Assembly (NCBI GenBank): GCA_019636475.1
Contig: JAHBXN010000001.1
Coordinates: 434,001 to 498,000 of the forward strand
From: Phycisphaerae bacterium
GTDB lineage: Bacteria > Planctomycetota > Phycisphaerae > UBA1845 > UTPLA1
Length of the DNA: 64,000 nt
Reading direction: 5' to 3'
Shown piece by piece: positions 18,145 to 27,520 of the stretch. Under the pieces are notes generated by a model. The model was not told the DNA's origin. It did no database searches and saw nothing but the letters and a program-made list of their open reading frames with translations. Numbering within the stretch: position 1 is the first letter of the stretch; every line of letters starts with the position of its first letter. A program made the position numbers and the translations under genes.

Positions 18145-18626
18145 CAGGCCCTTGCCTCCGTCGCACTCGCCATGCCGGTCGACGCGGCCGCGGCATACGC
18201 CGCACTCGCGCGACCGACCGCATGATAACTCTCCAGCTCCGCGGCCATCCCCTGCTTTCGTGCAGTCAACGTGGCACTATCGCGGCTGTCGCTGCTGATC
18301 AGCGCGCCGAAGGACTGGTTCGCCTCTTCCAGCATGGCGGCCACCTCGCGGCGACTCTCCTCCGACAGGCCGGAGTAGATTTCAGACCATTGGGCCCGAA
18401 ACGGCGCAAGCTTTCCGCTCAGGCCGACCAGACCGTCCACCAGCCGCTGCCGCTCCACAAGCAGATCAACCAACGACGACACATCGTCCTGCGTGACCAG
18501 GGCGCGCTGCCGGTCGGCCAATTGCCGCAATCGCCTGAACAGCACCTGCTGATGACGCAACAGTTCCACCAATCGCCCTTCGTTCAACTCTTCCATGTCC
18601 GCATCATCCAATCGACTTTGAAGCAT
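18144..18626 (-). CDS. FlgN-family flagellar chaperone-like protein
   Basis: The product has 160 residues and is almost entirely helical and charged: LVELLRHQQVLFRRLRQLADRQRALV, then DLLVERQRLVDGLVGLSGKLAPF, and a C-terminal helix. The repeated short helices with LxxLLxxQ spacing resemble FlgN, the export chaperone of the hook-filament junction proteins FlgK and FlgL, but the match is by pattern only. The start ATG 18624-18626 lies 11 bases after the TPR gene stop; ATG 18596 is an alternative. The stop shares a base with the kinase start, so it belongs to the same transcript. Confidence 0.6.
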   Translation of the reverse strand: MLQSRLDDADMEELNEGRLVELLRHQQVLFRRLRQLADRQRALVTQDDVSSLVDLLVERQRLVDGLVGLSGKLAPFRAQWSEIYSGLSEESRREVAAMLEEANQSFGALISSDSRDSATLTARKQGMAAELESYHAVGRASAAYAAAASTGMASATEARA

Positions 18627-18637
18627 GAAGCCCACTA

Positions 18638-21031
18638 TCAGCTGATTTCGGAACGCTCCAGGCGCATCACCATGTCTTCCCAGTAGCCCTTTGGTGACAT
18701 GCCGGTGACGCCATCGAATGCTTCCGGCGGAATTTTCTTCAGCAGCCACTTCATCCGCGCCAGCGCCGCTCGTGCCTCTTCACCGCGGCCCATGCGAAAA
18801 TAGCAGTTCACGACCTGCATCATCGCCGCAACGGCAGCCGGCTCGTTCTCATACCGCCACGCCGTCTCGCGATACGCCTCCACCGCCCGCTCGAAGTCGT
18901 TGAGATCAAACAGGCAATCCCCAAGATACAGATAGGCCGCGCGAAGATACGTTGCATCCAGCGCCGTCAATTCGCCGGAGTCCAGTCGCGCCAGACGGCG
19001 CTTCACCTCTGAATAGCGCTGGTGCGCGAATCGAAGCCGCCGATCCACCTCTCGCCGGGCGGCCGCATCGGCCGGCGTGGACCGCGCCGAAAGCAGCGAC
19101 GCGCTGCGTCGATAAGCCTCGGCCAAGAGAAATGTCATGCGCCCGGCAAGCTCATCGTCCGGGTACAGGGAAAGCACGTCCTCGAGACGGGTTATCCCCA
19201 TTGCCAGACGCGCTTCCTCGTCCTGCGTGCCTTCGCTGACCGCGGTGTCCGGCGACATCTCGGGTATCACGTAATGCTCACACAGCAGCACCAGCGCGTC
19301 CCGATACTCTCGCGCAGTCGGCGTGAACAGCACATCGCGGCCGCGGTCGTCTACAATATCAACCAGCAGCGCTTCTCCGCGCGACGCGGCTTCGCCACCC
19401 AGTCGAAGCTGACACTCGGCCAGCGGAACCATTGCGTCGAGCGCCTCCGGCTGACGCGGATACTCCGAAATCACGCTTTGATACTCCGCCGCCGCGTCGT
19501 GATAACGACCCTTCGCTTGATAGGTTCGAGCCAGGCGCATCATGACGCGAGCACGGACTGACCCGACCTGCTCATTTGTGAAGCGCGCCGTGAATGATTC
19601 GAGCACCTTCATCATGCGATCGATCTCGCCACTCCGATCCAGATCGTCGGCGGCAGCCTCCATCGCCTCAGCCGCTCGCCCGTTGTCCAGATTGACCAGC
19701 CGACCCATCGCCAGCGACACTTCGGCCGCCCGCAGATGCAACAGGCGATATCGCTCCCGATCGAATTCGCCGGCGCTGACAAGATCGATTGACCGCGCCG
19801 CCGAACGCAGACCCAGAGCAATCTGCCCCAGATACTGAGACCGCAGCTCGTCCTCACCGGCAGGCACCAACGAAATCGCCAGTTCCAGATACTGGACGCC
19901 GAGTTCGTGTTGGCCGGAGACCGACAGGCTGCGAGCGACCGTCGTCAGCCGCATACGCAGCGCGTCACGGTCAACAAATTCATGCCACCCGGACATTGGC
20001 AGGCCGTCGCGCAGCTCCGCAAAAGCCTCCAACGCGCGTTCAGGCTGGTTCAACGCGACAAACGCTTCGGCACGACCCATGTCGCACCCATCACGCAACG
20101 GACCGAACTCATAGGCCCGCCCGACGTCCTCGAACAGAGCCAGCGCGGAATCAGGCCGACCCCCATCCAGTTCAATCTCGCCCAGAAGCCAGCCCGTGCG
20201 GCCCCACAGTTCGTCAAGTGTCTCCACCGAATCACGCAGTGATCTGGCAATCGCCTCCGCCTCGTCCGTCCGATCGAGACGCTTCAGACACAGTGCTTCG
20301 TAATAGCGAAGCATCGGAAGTTCCGGCGTGCCATTCAGTCGCAGCCGGGCATCATCAACCACGGACAGCGCCGACGCCGATTCGCCTTTTCTCAGATACC
20401 ATCTGACGCGCAATCCGACCGCCCAGAGGTAGTTTCCGGGGCTGGACCTGGCGTCTTCAATGATCGCGTCGATATCATCCAGCGAGTCGTCGAATGCGTC
20501 CGCGTTCGATGCGACCGCATGCTCCACCAGTCGGCGACGCACGGCATCCGATCGCGACGCACCAGCACGCAGGCCCTGTCGCAGCGAACGTATTCCTTCT
20601 TCCGGCTGATTCGACCAGAAGTACGCATCCGCCAGAGCAATCCAGTCGTCGCCGCTCATCGTCGAGCCGAGCGCCGCGGCACGGTCGAAATTCGTGATTA
20701 TGGATTCAATGTTCTGAGGCCGATGGGTCTCGAATCGCGACTCCGCGAGGTGCACGGCGTCCACCATCCGACGGTGAAGCTCCGCACGCTCCGATGCCGG
20801 CCGCTCGACATCCCTCATCAGATAAATGAGGTATGCATTCAGGCGAGTGAGGGCCCCCGCCCGCCGAAGCGTCTCAACACGCTGCAACTCATCTTCGAAA
20901 CTGAGCGTTTGATGGCTCAGCGACATGCGATAGATCGCGGATCCAAAGACGACGACGCCGGCGAGAAAAACCGGTGTTTGCCACCGGCCCGCCAGTGTTC
21001 CTCGAATCGGCTTGAGTCTCACCGCTTCCAT
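18638..21031 (-). CDS. Membrane-anchored TPR-repeat protein
   Basis: A 797-residue protein with an N-terminal membrane helix (TPVFLAGVVVFGSAIY), after which nearly the whole sequence is helical repeats of TPR type: ALADAYFWSNQPEEGIRSLRQGL, RLARTYQAKGRYHDAAAEYQSV, LYLGDCLFDLNDFERAVEAYRE. It would present a large solenoid, probably in the periplasm. It heads the transcript leading to the FlgN-like protein and the kinase. A role in sensing or in flagellar assembly is possible but not shown; it could be an unrelated structural protein. Start ATG 21029-21031 was preferred over a TTG 15 bases upstream. Confidence 0.75.
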   Translation of the reverse strand: MEAVRLKPIRGTLAGRWQTPVFLAGVVVFGSAIYRMSLSHQTLSFEDELQRVETLRRAGALTRLNAYLIYLMRDVERPASERAELHRRMVDAVHLAESRFETHRPQNIESIITNFDRAAALGSTMSGDDWIALADAYFWSNQPEEGIRSLRQGLRAGASRSDAVRRRLVEHAVASNADAFDDSLDDIDAIIEDARSSPGNYLWAVGLRVRWYLRKGESASALSVVDDARLRLNGTPELPMLRYYEALCLKRLDRTDEAEAIARSLRDSVETLDELWGRTGWLLGEIELDGGRPDSALALFEDVGRAYEFGPLRDGCDMGRAEAFVALNQPERALEAFAELRDGLPMSGWHEFVDRDALRMRLTTVARSLSVSGQHELGVQYLELAISLVPAGEDELRSQYLGQIALGLRSAARSIDLVSAGEFDRERYRLLHLRAAEVSLAMGRLVNLDNGRAAEAMEAAADDLDRSGEIDRMMKVLESFTARFTNEQVGSVRARVMMRLARTYQAKGRYHDAAAEYQSVISEYPRQPEALDAMVPLAECQLRLGGEAASRGEALLVDIVDDRGRDVLFTPTAREYRDALVLLCEHYVIPEMSPDTAVSEGTQDEEARLAMGITRLEDVLSLYPDDELAGRMTFLLAEAYRRSASLLSARSTPADAAARREVDRRLRFAHQRYSEVKRRLARLDSGELTALDATYLRAAYLYLGDCLFDLNDFERAVEAYRETAWRYENEPAAVAAMMQVVNCYFRMGRGEEARAALARMKWLLKKIPPEAFDGVTGMSPKGYWEDMVMRLERSEIS

Positions 21032-21395
21032 CAGCTCGCTGCCCAACCTGCCGATTTGGCGCGTCAGCGGTCACACTCGCCGCCGCGCCAGTCTGCCGAC
21101 CACGCCCCAACCGGCGTATTCTGCCGCCACTCGCACCCATTCATGCGTGACTTTGTGAGTATCGGCGAGTTGTGCGCGAAGAACCGAGCGCTTTTTTCTA
21201 GGACGAAGAGGCCGTTTTGGCGGGTGGACTGATTTACAGCCCTGAGAATTCGATCCAATACCGCGAGTTGATCCGCCGAGGAATTTTTCCTGCGCCCGCG
21301 AGTTCTGCCGAACGCTGCACGACGCGCAGAATCAGGCAAATTCAGAGGCGTCGGTCAGAGGTCGCCATCCTGGCAACCTGCTCCGGCGTGTCGCA
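21032..21395. other. Intergenic region upstream of the TPR gene
   Basis: About 360 bases between two minus-strand genes. A minus-strand GCCGATAC near 21160 resembles a sigma-28 -10, but no -35 accompanies it. A weak plus-strand hairpin (GCGC, 10-base loop, GCGC) is followed by six T at about 21189. I see no coding signal in any frame. Confidence 0.5.
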
Positions 21396-23510
21396 TTAGC
21401 GGCCTGCCGTTTGATTCAGCACGTCGCGAGCCCGAATCAGCCCGAGCAGACCCAGTCCGGTATGATCGATGCGCAGCCGGCCATCCCACAACGCCGCACG
21501 GATGCCGCCCAGAACATCGCGTCGACTTCGAACATAGAATGCACCGTCGTCGCGAAACTCAAGCTGCATAACGAAACGGGCCGCTGCCGAAACCGCCGAT
21601 CGATAACCTTCGATGCGAGCGGAATCTCCGACGCGCTCCGCGAGTTCCAGCGCATCGGCCAGGGACGCAAGGTAGATGGACGTATCGGCCCCCACTTCAC
21701 CCGCACGCCGGACGTTGATCGCTCCGTGCAATTCTTCATAGGGGCAGTTCCTGTCGGTCAACTGAAGTGCGGCCAGACGATCCGCCAGATCAAACGCCAT
21801 GTCACTGATACGCGCATCATTCGATCTTGCATAATGTAAGCACAAGGCCTGCAGCAAAGCGGCAGCCGCCGTCGGCTCAAACCTCGCCTGGAATCGATCG
21901 CTGTAATAACGAACTGCCGATTCAATTGATTTCGTGATCCGAACATCCTCGGACATCGCATTGATTCCCGCGAGGGCCGCCAGCGCCGTACAGGAATCCG
22001 CATCATTTAACACTTGTGCGGCATCAGCGGACACCTCGGCCTCATTGTTGACCGCAATCGCGAAATATCCTGCTTCGGTCTGGGCCGCGAGTATGGCATT
22101 CACGAAACGCGCGCAGTCTTCGTCATAGTCACCCGCATTTCGTGACAACTTCATGGCCAATAGAAGCCTGGCGGTGATTTCCAGAACACCGGAATGGCCT
22201 GGCGGCGCGAGCACCACACCCACCTGTTTCTGCTCAACAGAGCCGTCCTGCCGCGATTCGGCGATTACTACCGGCTCGAGGTAGGGGGTGAATGCCGCAA
22301 TGCCGCGCGAAAGCCGCGCGGTGACGTCCGCATCCTTCTCACGAACTGCATACGCGGCCAGCCCATCGAGCGCTCGCAATTGCACGCGGGCGGCATTTCC
22401 GAGGGTGTAAGTTCCGTTGAACGGGATGTAAGCGTGCGAAAACTCGCCATTGGAATTCTGCCGGTAGAGCAGATACTGCCCTACGCGCGCGATCGCCGCG
22501 TCAAGATTTTCGCGCGTCACCGCAGATGCGGGTATCAGCCGATCGCCGCGTCTCAGTTCAACCGGTCTGGCGGCGGAATTCGCCTGCCATACGTGATGAC
22601 ATCGGAATCTAAAGTACCTTATCTCTCTCTCGAATCGAATCTTGTGAATGTTTTTCAGGCCAATGGCATTTTCGCAGGCCGCGAGAGCCAAATCCGGCGT
22701 GTATCCCAGCGTGACCACCTGGCTCGGGCGGGTCAAAGCGCGCTTGCCGCGGAACTCGACGCCAATGCCTTCGACCGCCGGTTCGAATGAATGCAGCAGT
22801 GATTCGGTCCAGACGCCACCCTGATCATACGACGGGACCGTGAGCGTCTCGGGAGCTTCAAGCCATTCCAGCTCAATGCCGAAATCATCACCCTTGTCGG
22901 TCAGCGCAGCGCCTTTTTCAATGGCAGCCGTGGCCAGAAGGGTCCCAGCGGATATGGCGGCATCCACGATGTCCATCGAGGTCGTCTCGGCCTCCGCCTT
23001 TACCGCGCCATCGCTGCGAAGGACGAGATGAATGATGCCCTTTTTGCCCTTGAGCGTTTCTGGATGGAACCGAGCGCGCTGATCCGGCGCGCCCGCGGCC
23101 TTTGCGCGAAACGCGGAACGCGCGCTATTGGCGAGAAATATCAAGTCGAGTTCGTCCACACGACCGGAATCGACCGCGTCGCCAGGGGTCGGGGTCGCGA
23201 CCGCAGGCTGAGTGGTAGAGGCCGCAGGCCGGGTCGTGGTCATCGGCTGGGTCGTGGGTCCGGTGTCTTCGGCAAGTATCCCGGCGATCGGCGGCACCAG
23301 TGGTACCGCTGCGACGATAAGGAGCCATCCGCATGTCCGCAGCGTCCTTGAATCTCGATGTCTCCGCGATGAGCGGCGTCCAGCGGGTCGCGCGGAATCC
23401 TCGGCTTCAATCGGTCTGGTCGGCTTCATCAGCGGGCTCTTTCCATGCAAGTTCCGGATATTGACGCGCGGGCGATTTTCGATCATCTCAATATCGCCCG
23501 TCGCGTTCAT
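21396..23510 (-). CDS. Membrane-anchored protein with AMMECR1-like and alpha/alpha-toroid regions
   Basis: The product has 704 residues. A basic N-terminus precedes a membrane helix (about 60-80) and a Thr/Pro linker (TTQPMTTTRPAASTTQP). Residues of about 120-310 contain GVWTESLLHSFEPAVEGIGV, FRGKRALTRPSQVV and ALAACENAIGL, a pattern resembling AMMECR1 domains. The C-terminal 370 residues are helical hairpins of six-hairpin/terpenoid-cyclase-toroid type (GQYLLYRQNSNGEFSHAY, NAARVQLRALDGLAAYA, LRIDHTGLGLLGLIRA), as in enzymes acting on polysaccharides or lipids. No catalytic residue can be assigned. It lies 12 bases after the lipid kinase gene and is probably cotranscribed with it. The ATG at 23508-23510 has AAAGGA close upstream. 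Confidence 0.6.
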   Translation of the reverse strand: MNATGDIEMIENRPRVNIRNLHGKSPLMKPTRPIEAEDSARPAGRRSSRRHRDSRTLRTCGWLLIVAAVPLVPPIAGILAEDTGPTTQPMTTTRPAASTTQPAVATPTPGDAVDSGRVDELDLIFLANSARSAFRAKAAGAPDQRARFHPETLKGKKGIIHLVLRSDGAVKAEAETTSMDIVDAAISAGTLLATAAIEKGAALTDKGDDFGIELEWLEAPETLTVPSYDQGGVWTESLLHSFEPAVEGIGVEFRGKRALTRPSQVVTLGYTPDLALAACENAIGLKNIHKIRFEREIRYFRFRCHHVWQANSAARPVELRRGDRLIPASAVTRENLDAAIARVGQYLLYRQNSNGEFSHAYIPFNGTYTLGNAARVQLRALDGLAAYAVREKDADVTARLSRGIAAFTPYLEPVVIAESRQDGSVEQKQVGVVLAPPGHSGVLEITARLLLAMKLSRNAGDYDEDCARFVNAILAAQTEAGYFAIAVNNEAEVSADAAQVLNDADSCTALAALAGINAMSEDVRITKSIESAVRYYSDRFQARFEPTAAAALLQALCLHYARSNDARISDMAFDLADRLAALQLTDRNCPYEELHGAINVRRAGEVGADTSIYLASLADALELAERVGDSARIEGYRSAVSAAARFVMQLEFRDDGAFYVRSRRDVLGGIRAALWDGRLRIDHTGLGLLGLIRARDVLNQTAGR

Positions 23511-23522
23511 CGTCCTTTGACA

Positions 23523-24461
23523 TCATTGGCGCGTCAGGAACTGAACGCGTTGGCGAAGGACCGTGATCTCAATCGGGGTCGCACCCGCCAGATCGCCATC
23601 GAGTTGCAGCGGCTCGGTCCGATCCGATTCGACCCGGATCGCCCTGCCCTGACCATAGTATACTCCCGTCGCGCCGACATGTTGATTGGACAGCATGCGC
23701 AGCGCGTGCCAGAGGAGTCCGAATTGTCGTCGATATGCGAGTATCACGACGTCCAGCAGCCCATCGCCCGGATCGGCTCGTTCAAATATCTCAAGCCCGA
23801 GCGCGTAGCGTGAGATGTTTCCGGCGAGGAATAGCCCGCGCCCCTCAAAGACACGGATTCCGTCAATATCAACGCGAATCGTTGCCGGATCGTGGTTCCA
23901 CAGCGTCTGGAGAACCGGCCGCACATAGCTAAAATAGGACGAGTGGCCACGCCGCGCGACTTCAACGCGACGGACAATCTCCGAATCGAATCCGACACCC
24001 GCGACAAAGAGGAAGCGATGCTGATTGCAGAGCGAAACGTTCAGCGCGTGAAGGCGGCCCGATTGCATCGCATCAAGCAGCAGGTCCTCGTCCGGCGCGA
24101 GCCCGAAATACTTCGCGAGCACATTCTCCGTTCCGCATGGGACAATCAGAATCGGTGGTCCGACATCCTTGATTTCCCGATCGTCGATCGGCCGGAAGGA
24201 ACCGGAAATCAGCCCGTCCGCCGCCTCGCGCACGGTTCCATCGCCGCCGACCACCACCAGGACATCCGCCCTCGTCTCCGCCGGCTCGGCCGTGGACCGC
24301 GCCGCGAGGGCGGCCGCATCGCCGCGCCCGCGCGTTTCAAAAAGTCGTACCGACTTGAACGTGCGTTCGAGTCGCTGGACAAATGCAGCGGCGAATCGTC
24401 GCATCCGTCGACGGCCGCTGATGGGATTCAAGATGATGTCCAGCCGACGTATCGCGTGCAT
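23523..24461 (-). CDS. Diacylglycerol kinase-family lipid kinase
   Basis: The 312-residue protein has the DAGK catalytic fold: an N-terminal IILNPISGR motif and the nucleotide-binding GGDGT loop (72-76). It continues with PCGTENVLAKYFG, the C-terminal FVAGVGFDSEIVRRVE block and LQLDGD near the end. Family members phosphorylate diacylglycerol or related lipids (DgkB, YegS, LCB kinases); the substrate here cannot be told. Start ATG 24459-24461 gives MHAIRRLDIILNP; the longer open frame upstream overlaps the divergent signal peptidase gene and has no family similarity. Confidence 0.88.
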   Translation of the reverse strand: MHAIRRLDIILNPISGRRRMRRFAAAFVQRLERTFKSVRLFETRGRGDAAALAARSTAEPAETRADVLVVVGGDGTVREAADGLISGSFRPIDDREIKDVGPPILIVPCGTENVLAKYFGLAPDEDLLLDAMQSGRLHALNVSLCNQHRFLFVAGVGFDSEIVRRVEVARRGHSSYFSYVRPVLQTLWNHDPATIRVDIDGIRVFEGRGLFLAGNISRYALGLEIFERADPGDGLLDVVILAYRRQFGLLWHALRMLSNQHVGATGVYYGQGRAIRVESDRTEPLQLDGDLAGATPIEITVLRQRVQFLTRQ

Positions 24462-24497
24462 AGACAGTGCAGACACTTCTCGCAACGAGCAGCGCTT

Positions 24498-24526
24498 TTG
24501 ACCGAACCTTAAGTGACGATTATCGT
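24498..24526 (+). promoter_or_regulatory. Candidate sigma-70 promoter for the signal peptidase gene
   Basis: TTGACC, a 17-base spacer and TATCGT lie in the divergent gap before the signal peptidase start. The -35 matches 5 of 6 and the -10 matches 4 of 6. Predicted transcription start is near 24533, with a leader of about 35 bases. Confidence 0.4.
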
Positions 24527-24567
24527 CCCGAAAAGCAGGCCATTTGACTGCGTTGGAATAATCAACG

Positions 24568-26337
24568 ATGAATCGACATCCATTGCAACACCCAGATTCG
24601 CCGGCCGCGGGGCCGGGATCAACCCCGGGCGCTCCGGCCATCGTGACCGACAGCATTCGAGACACGATTGATTCAATCGTCGTGGCGTTTATCCTCGCGT
24701 TTGTCTTTCGTGCGTTCATCGTCGAGGCGTTCGTGATCCCGACGGGCTCGATGGCTCCGTCCCTGTTCGGGATGCACGGTCAGCATCGCTGCGCGAACTG
24801 TTCATATTCCTTTGCATACGGCATTCGCGAGCCCATTCCCAGTCCGGAGGTTCGCGACTACGGCACGCTCTTCACGGATCGCGGAGAGATTCGATCGTTT
24901 TCGGTCAGATGCCCCAACTGTTCGTGGGATGGCGAAGGCAATTCCGAGCTGAATGTCCGCAGCAACCAGGTCGTTCCCGACTCAGGCGACCGGATACTGG
25001 TATTGAAATGGCCGTACGACTTGGGCGGCCCCTGGCTCGGCCCCAAGCGGTGGGATGTCGTGGTGTTCAAGAACCCACAGGACGGCGAGGTCAATTTCAT
25101 CAAACGACTGCTGGGACTTCCGGGAGAGGTGCTTCAGATCATCAACGGCGACGTCTTCGCCGCGCCGATCAAGTCGGTCCCCGACGATATCGTCAAAGCG
25201 CTCGACGGCCCTCCCCCAGGCGATCCGCTTGAAGCACGGCTCACCGACGAGCAAATGAAGCGGTTGGCGAGGGTGATGAAGATCCAGCGAAAGCCGCGCG
25301 TCGCGCAGGACAGCCTCTGGATGCTTCACTATGACCACGATTTTGTCCCGCACACGTTTGAGCGGAATCGAATGGCAAGATATTACGACCCACCGCGATG
25401 GATCGAGCGAGACCCCGGATCAGCGCTGGCGTGGAGTACCCGCACGCCACTGGTCACTTTCAAGCCGACCGATACGCAGTTGCACTGGATTGACCTGACC
25501 GGGGCGAGAATCGAGGACGAGTACGGATACAACAACACCAACTACGAACCGAATTCCCGGAATTCGACCCCGGCCCGCGCAGTCGGCGATGTACTCCTGA
25601 GTTTCGTGCTGTTTCCAGACGGCAGTGAAGGAGAGTTGTCCCTCATGCTGGCCAAGGGCAGGGATCGGTTTCAAGCGCACCTCGCGTCGGACGGCACGGT
25701 TCGGCTCGAACGATTCAACGACTCCATTCGTGGCGGTTTCTGGGAAGAGATCAGAAAAACGAAAATCGCCCAACTGGCATCCAGGAAGCCGATCGAAATC
25801 GAGTTCGAGAATCTGGATTACCGAATCGCACTTCGAGTCAATGGCGATGAAGTTCTCGCGACCGACGATGCCCAGTACCACCCGAATCTTGAAGACGTTC
25901 TGAAATCCAAGTACGAAGACGGGCACGGACAGGATGCGCAAATCGCGATCGGCGTGAAACTGATGTCGGTGGAGATCCGCCATCTGAAGGTGCAACGCGA
26001 TGTGTACTATCGTTCGGACCGGTTTGTTGAGCACAGCATCTTCAATGGAGCGCCCGGCTGGGGCACTGCGCTGAATCCGATCCTGCTTCGCGAATCACCG
26101 CAGGATTTTTTCTGCTGCGGCGACAACAGTCCGCAAAGCAAAGACTCGCGATTGTGGACCGACGTTTGTGAGCTGCTTCGCGAACGAAAGCCACCCAATG
26201 AGTACCGATACGGCACCGTCCCCGGCGACCAGTTGATCGGCCAGGCATTTTTTGTTTACTGGCCGAGCGGTCTGCGGTTCTCGAAGAACAGCATGGCGGT
26301 GATTCCGAATGTCGGGCGCATGCGCATGATTCGCTGA
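24568..26337 (+). CDS. lepB: Signal peptidase I with zinc-finger-like and large beta-rich inserts
   Basis: This enzyme cleaves signal peptides from exported proteins at the outer face of the inner membrane. At 589 residues it is far longer than usual (about 180-320). It has a membrane helix (36-56), catalytic Ser61 in PTGSMAPSLFG and general-base Lys179 in FIKRLLGLPGE. The late GDNSPQSKDSR box is at 518-528. Two CxxC pairs (Cys75/78 and Cys115/118) between the Ser and Lys boxes look like a metal-binding knuckle. About 310 residues (near 200-510) are inserted between the Lys and GDN boxes. The insert has beta-sandwich character (VLFPDGSEGELSLML, GTVRLERFND, IEIEFENLDYRIALRVNGDEV). GGAA lies before the ATG. 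Confidence 0.93.
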   Translation: MNRHPLQHPDSPAAGPGSTPGAPAIVTDSIRDTIDSIVVAFILAFVFRAFIVEAFVIPTGSMAPSLFGMHGQHRCANCSYSFAYGIREPIPSPEVRDYGTLFTDRGEIRSFSVRCPNCSWDGEGNSELNVRSNQVVPDSGDRILVLKWPYDLGGPWLGPKRWDVVVFKNPQDGEVNFIKRLLGLPGEVLQIINGDVFAAPIKSVPDDIVKALDGPPPGDPLEARLTDEQMKRLARVMKIQRKPRVAQDSLWMLHYDHDFVPHTFERNRMARYYDPPRWIERDPGSALAWSTRTPLVTFKPTDTQLHWIDLTGARIEDEYGYNNTNYEPNSRNSTPARAVGDVLLSFVLFPDGSEGELSLMLAKGRDRFQAHLASDGTVRLERFNDSIRGGFWEEIRKTKIAQLASRKPIEIEFENLDYRIALRVNGDEVLATDDAQYHPNLEDVLKSKYEDGHGQDAQIAIGVKLMSVEIRHLKVQRDVYYRSDRFVEHSIFNGAPGWGTALNPILLRESPQDFFCCGDNSPQSKDSRLWTDVCELLRERKPPNEYRYGTVPGDQLIGQAFFVYWPSGLRFSKNSMAVIPNVGRMRMIR

Positions 26338-26761
26338 ATGCGGCGGTGAACACTGCCGGCTCCATCAATGCCAACAAGTTTCTGTCAGGCCTAAGGAAAC
26401 GAGCGGCCAACAGGCAGCTCGGGCTGTAAATCACAAACAACTTATGCACAAACCACATGGGTGACACCGAGTAAATCAGAGGCATGGAATGTCTGCGACC
26501 TCCCGAACGTCTTTCGCGCAAGAACTGCGCGAGACCCCTCCGAAGGCCACAAATCACAGCTGAATCTTAATGCCAGCCAAATTCACAAGATACAACACGC
26601 TAGGCGATGCAGAACATCGGGTTTATGATGGATCCATCGTTTCGCCGACAGCCGAACCCGCATGGGTCGCACATGGTCGGCGAGCCCCGAGGAGCCACCC
26701 AATTTGACAGGTTGTTAACATCTGTCCGACCCGACAGAATCGCTCCCCGATAGGAACCGAT
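26338..26761. other. Intergenic region between signal peptidase and LptB-like genes
   Basis: 424 bases without a convincing gene. A hairpin CGGCGGTG/CACTGCCG (26341-26358) directly follows the signal peptidase stop but lacks a T-tract. A second hairpin, TCGCGCA-AGAAC-TGCGCGA, lies at 26514-26532. A 12-base palindrome GATGGATCCATC is at 26627-26638. A perfect TTGACA (26704-26709) lies 52 bases before the next start, without a good -10, beside a GACAG...CTGTC repeat. Confidence 0.5.
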
Positions 26762-27520
26762 GTGACCCGACTCCTCGAAGCAAAGAACCTCCTTAAGGCG
26801 TACAGCGGCCGCACGGTCGTAAAGGACGTTAATTTTCACGTCGACCGGGGCGAGATCGTTGGCTTGCTCGGTCGCAACGGAGCCGGCAAGACGACCAGTT
26901 TCCGAATGACCGTTGGCATTGTGAAGCCGGACGCCGGCACCGTGCTCTTCAACGATCAGGAAATCACCAAGCTCCCGATGTACAAGCGGACTCAGAAGGG
27001 GATCGGCTATCTCTCGCAGGAGAGCAGTGTCTTCGTGCGCCTGACGGTCGAGAAGAATCTGCTCGCAATTCTCGAATTGATGCCGGGACTGAGCCTGGCG
27101 GAACGCCGGAAGCGCGCTCACGACCTGATGGAACAGTTCGGCCTGTTAAGAAATGCCAGGCAGGAAGCGAGAACGCTTTCCGGTGGCGAGCGCCGGAAGC
27201 TCGAAATCGCTCGAGCATTGGTGACCCAACCGGCGATCATCCTGCTGGACGAGCCGTTTAGCGGCGTGGACCCGATCGCCGTTCAGGATTTGCAGCGCGA
27301 GATTCTGCACCTTCGGGGCAAAATGGGTATTTCGTTTTTGATCACGGATCACAACGTTCGGCAGACCCTGGAGGTCACGGACCGCAGCTACATCATTCAC
27401 GAAGGGAAGGTGCTGCGCGAGGGCACGCCCCGGTCGCTGATCAACGACAAGCTCGTTCGGGACACGTATCTAGGCTCAACCTTCCGCGGCGATGAGTTTG
27501 ACCACCACGCCGGCGCCTAG
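26762..27520 (+). CDS. lptB: LPS export ABC transporter ATP-binding protein LptB-like
   Basis: LptB powers extraction of lipopolysaccharide from the inner membrane with LptF and LptG. The 252-residue protein has Walker A GRNGAGKT (37-44), the Q-loop GYLSQESSVF, signature LSGGE (139-143), Walker B IILLDEP (159-164) and the switch His in LITDHNVRQTL. The block VFVRLTVEKNLLAILE and the LITDHNVRETL-type end are typical of LptB rather than amino-acid importers. The start is GTG 26762 with AGGA upstream. No lptA, lptC, lptF or lptG is next to it. LptB implies an LPS-like outer-membrane lipid, consistent with a Gram-negative envelope. Confidence 0.88.
   Translation: MTRLLEAKNLLKAYSGRTVVKDVNFHVDRGEIVGLLGRNGAGKTTSFRMTVGIVKPDAGTVLFNDQEITKLPMYKRTQKGIGYLSQESSVFVRLTVEKNLLAILELMPGLSLAERRKRAHDLMEQFGLLRNARQEARTLSGGERRKLEIARALVTQPAIILLDEPFSGVDPIAVQDLQREILHLRGKMGISFLITDHNVRQTLEVTDRSYIIHEGKVLREGTPRSLINDKLVRDTYLGSTFRGDEFDHHAGA

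Noticed and set aside
21150-21170. GCCGATAC on the minus strand as a sigma-28 promoter for the TPR gene
   Set aside because: The -10 fits but nothing resembling TAAAGTTT lies 10-12 bases upstream.
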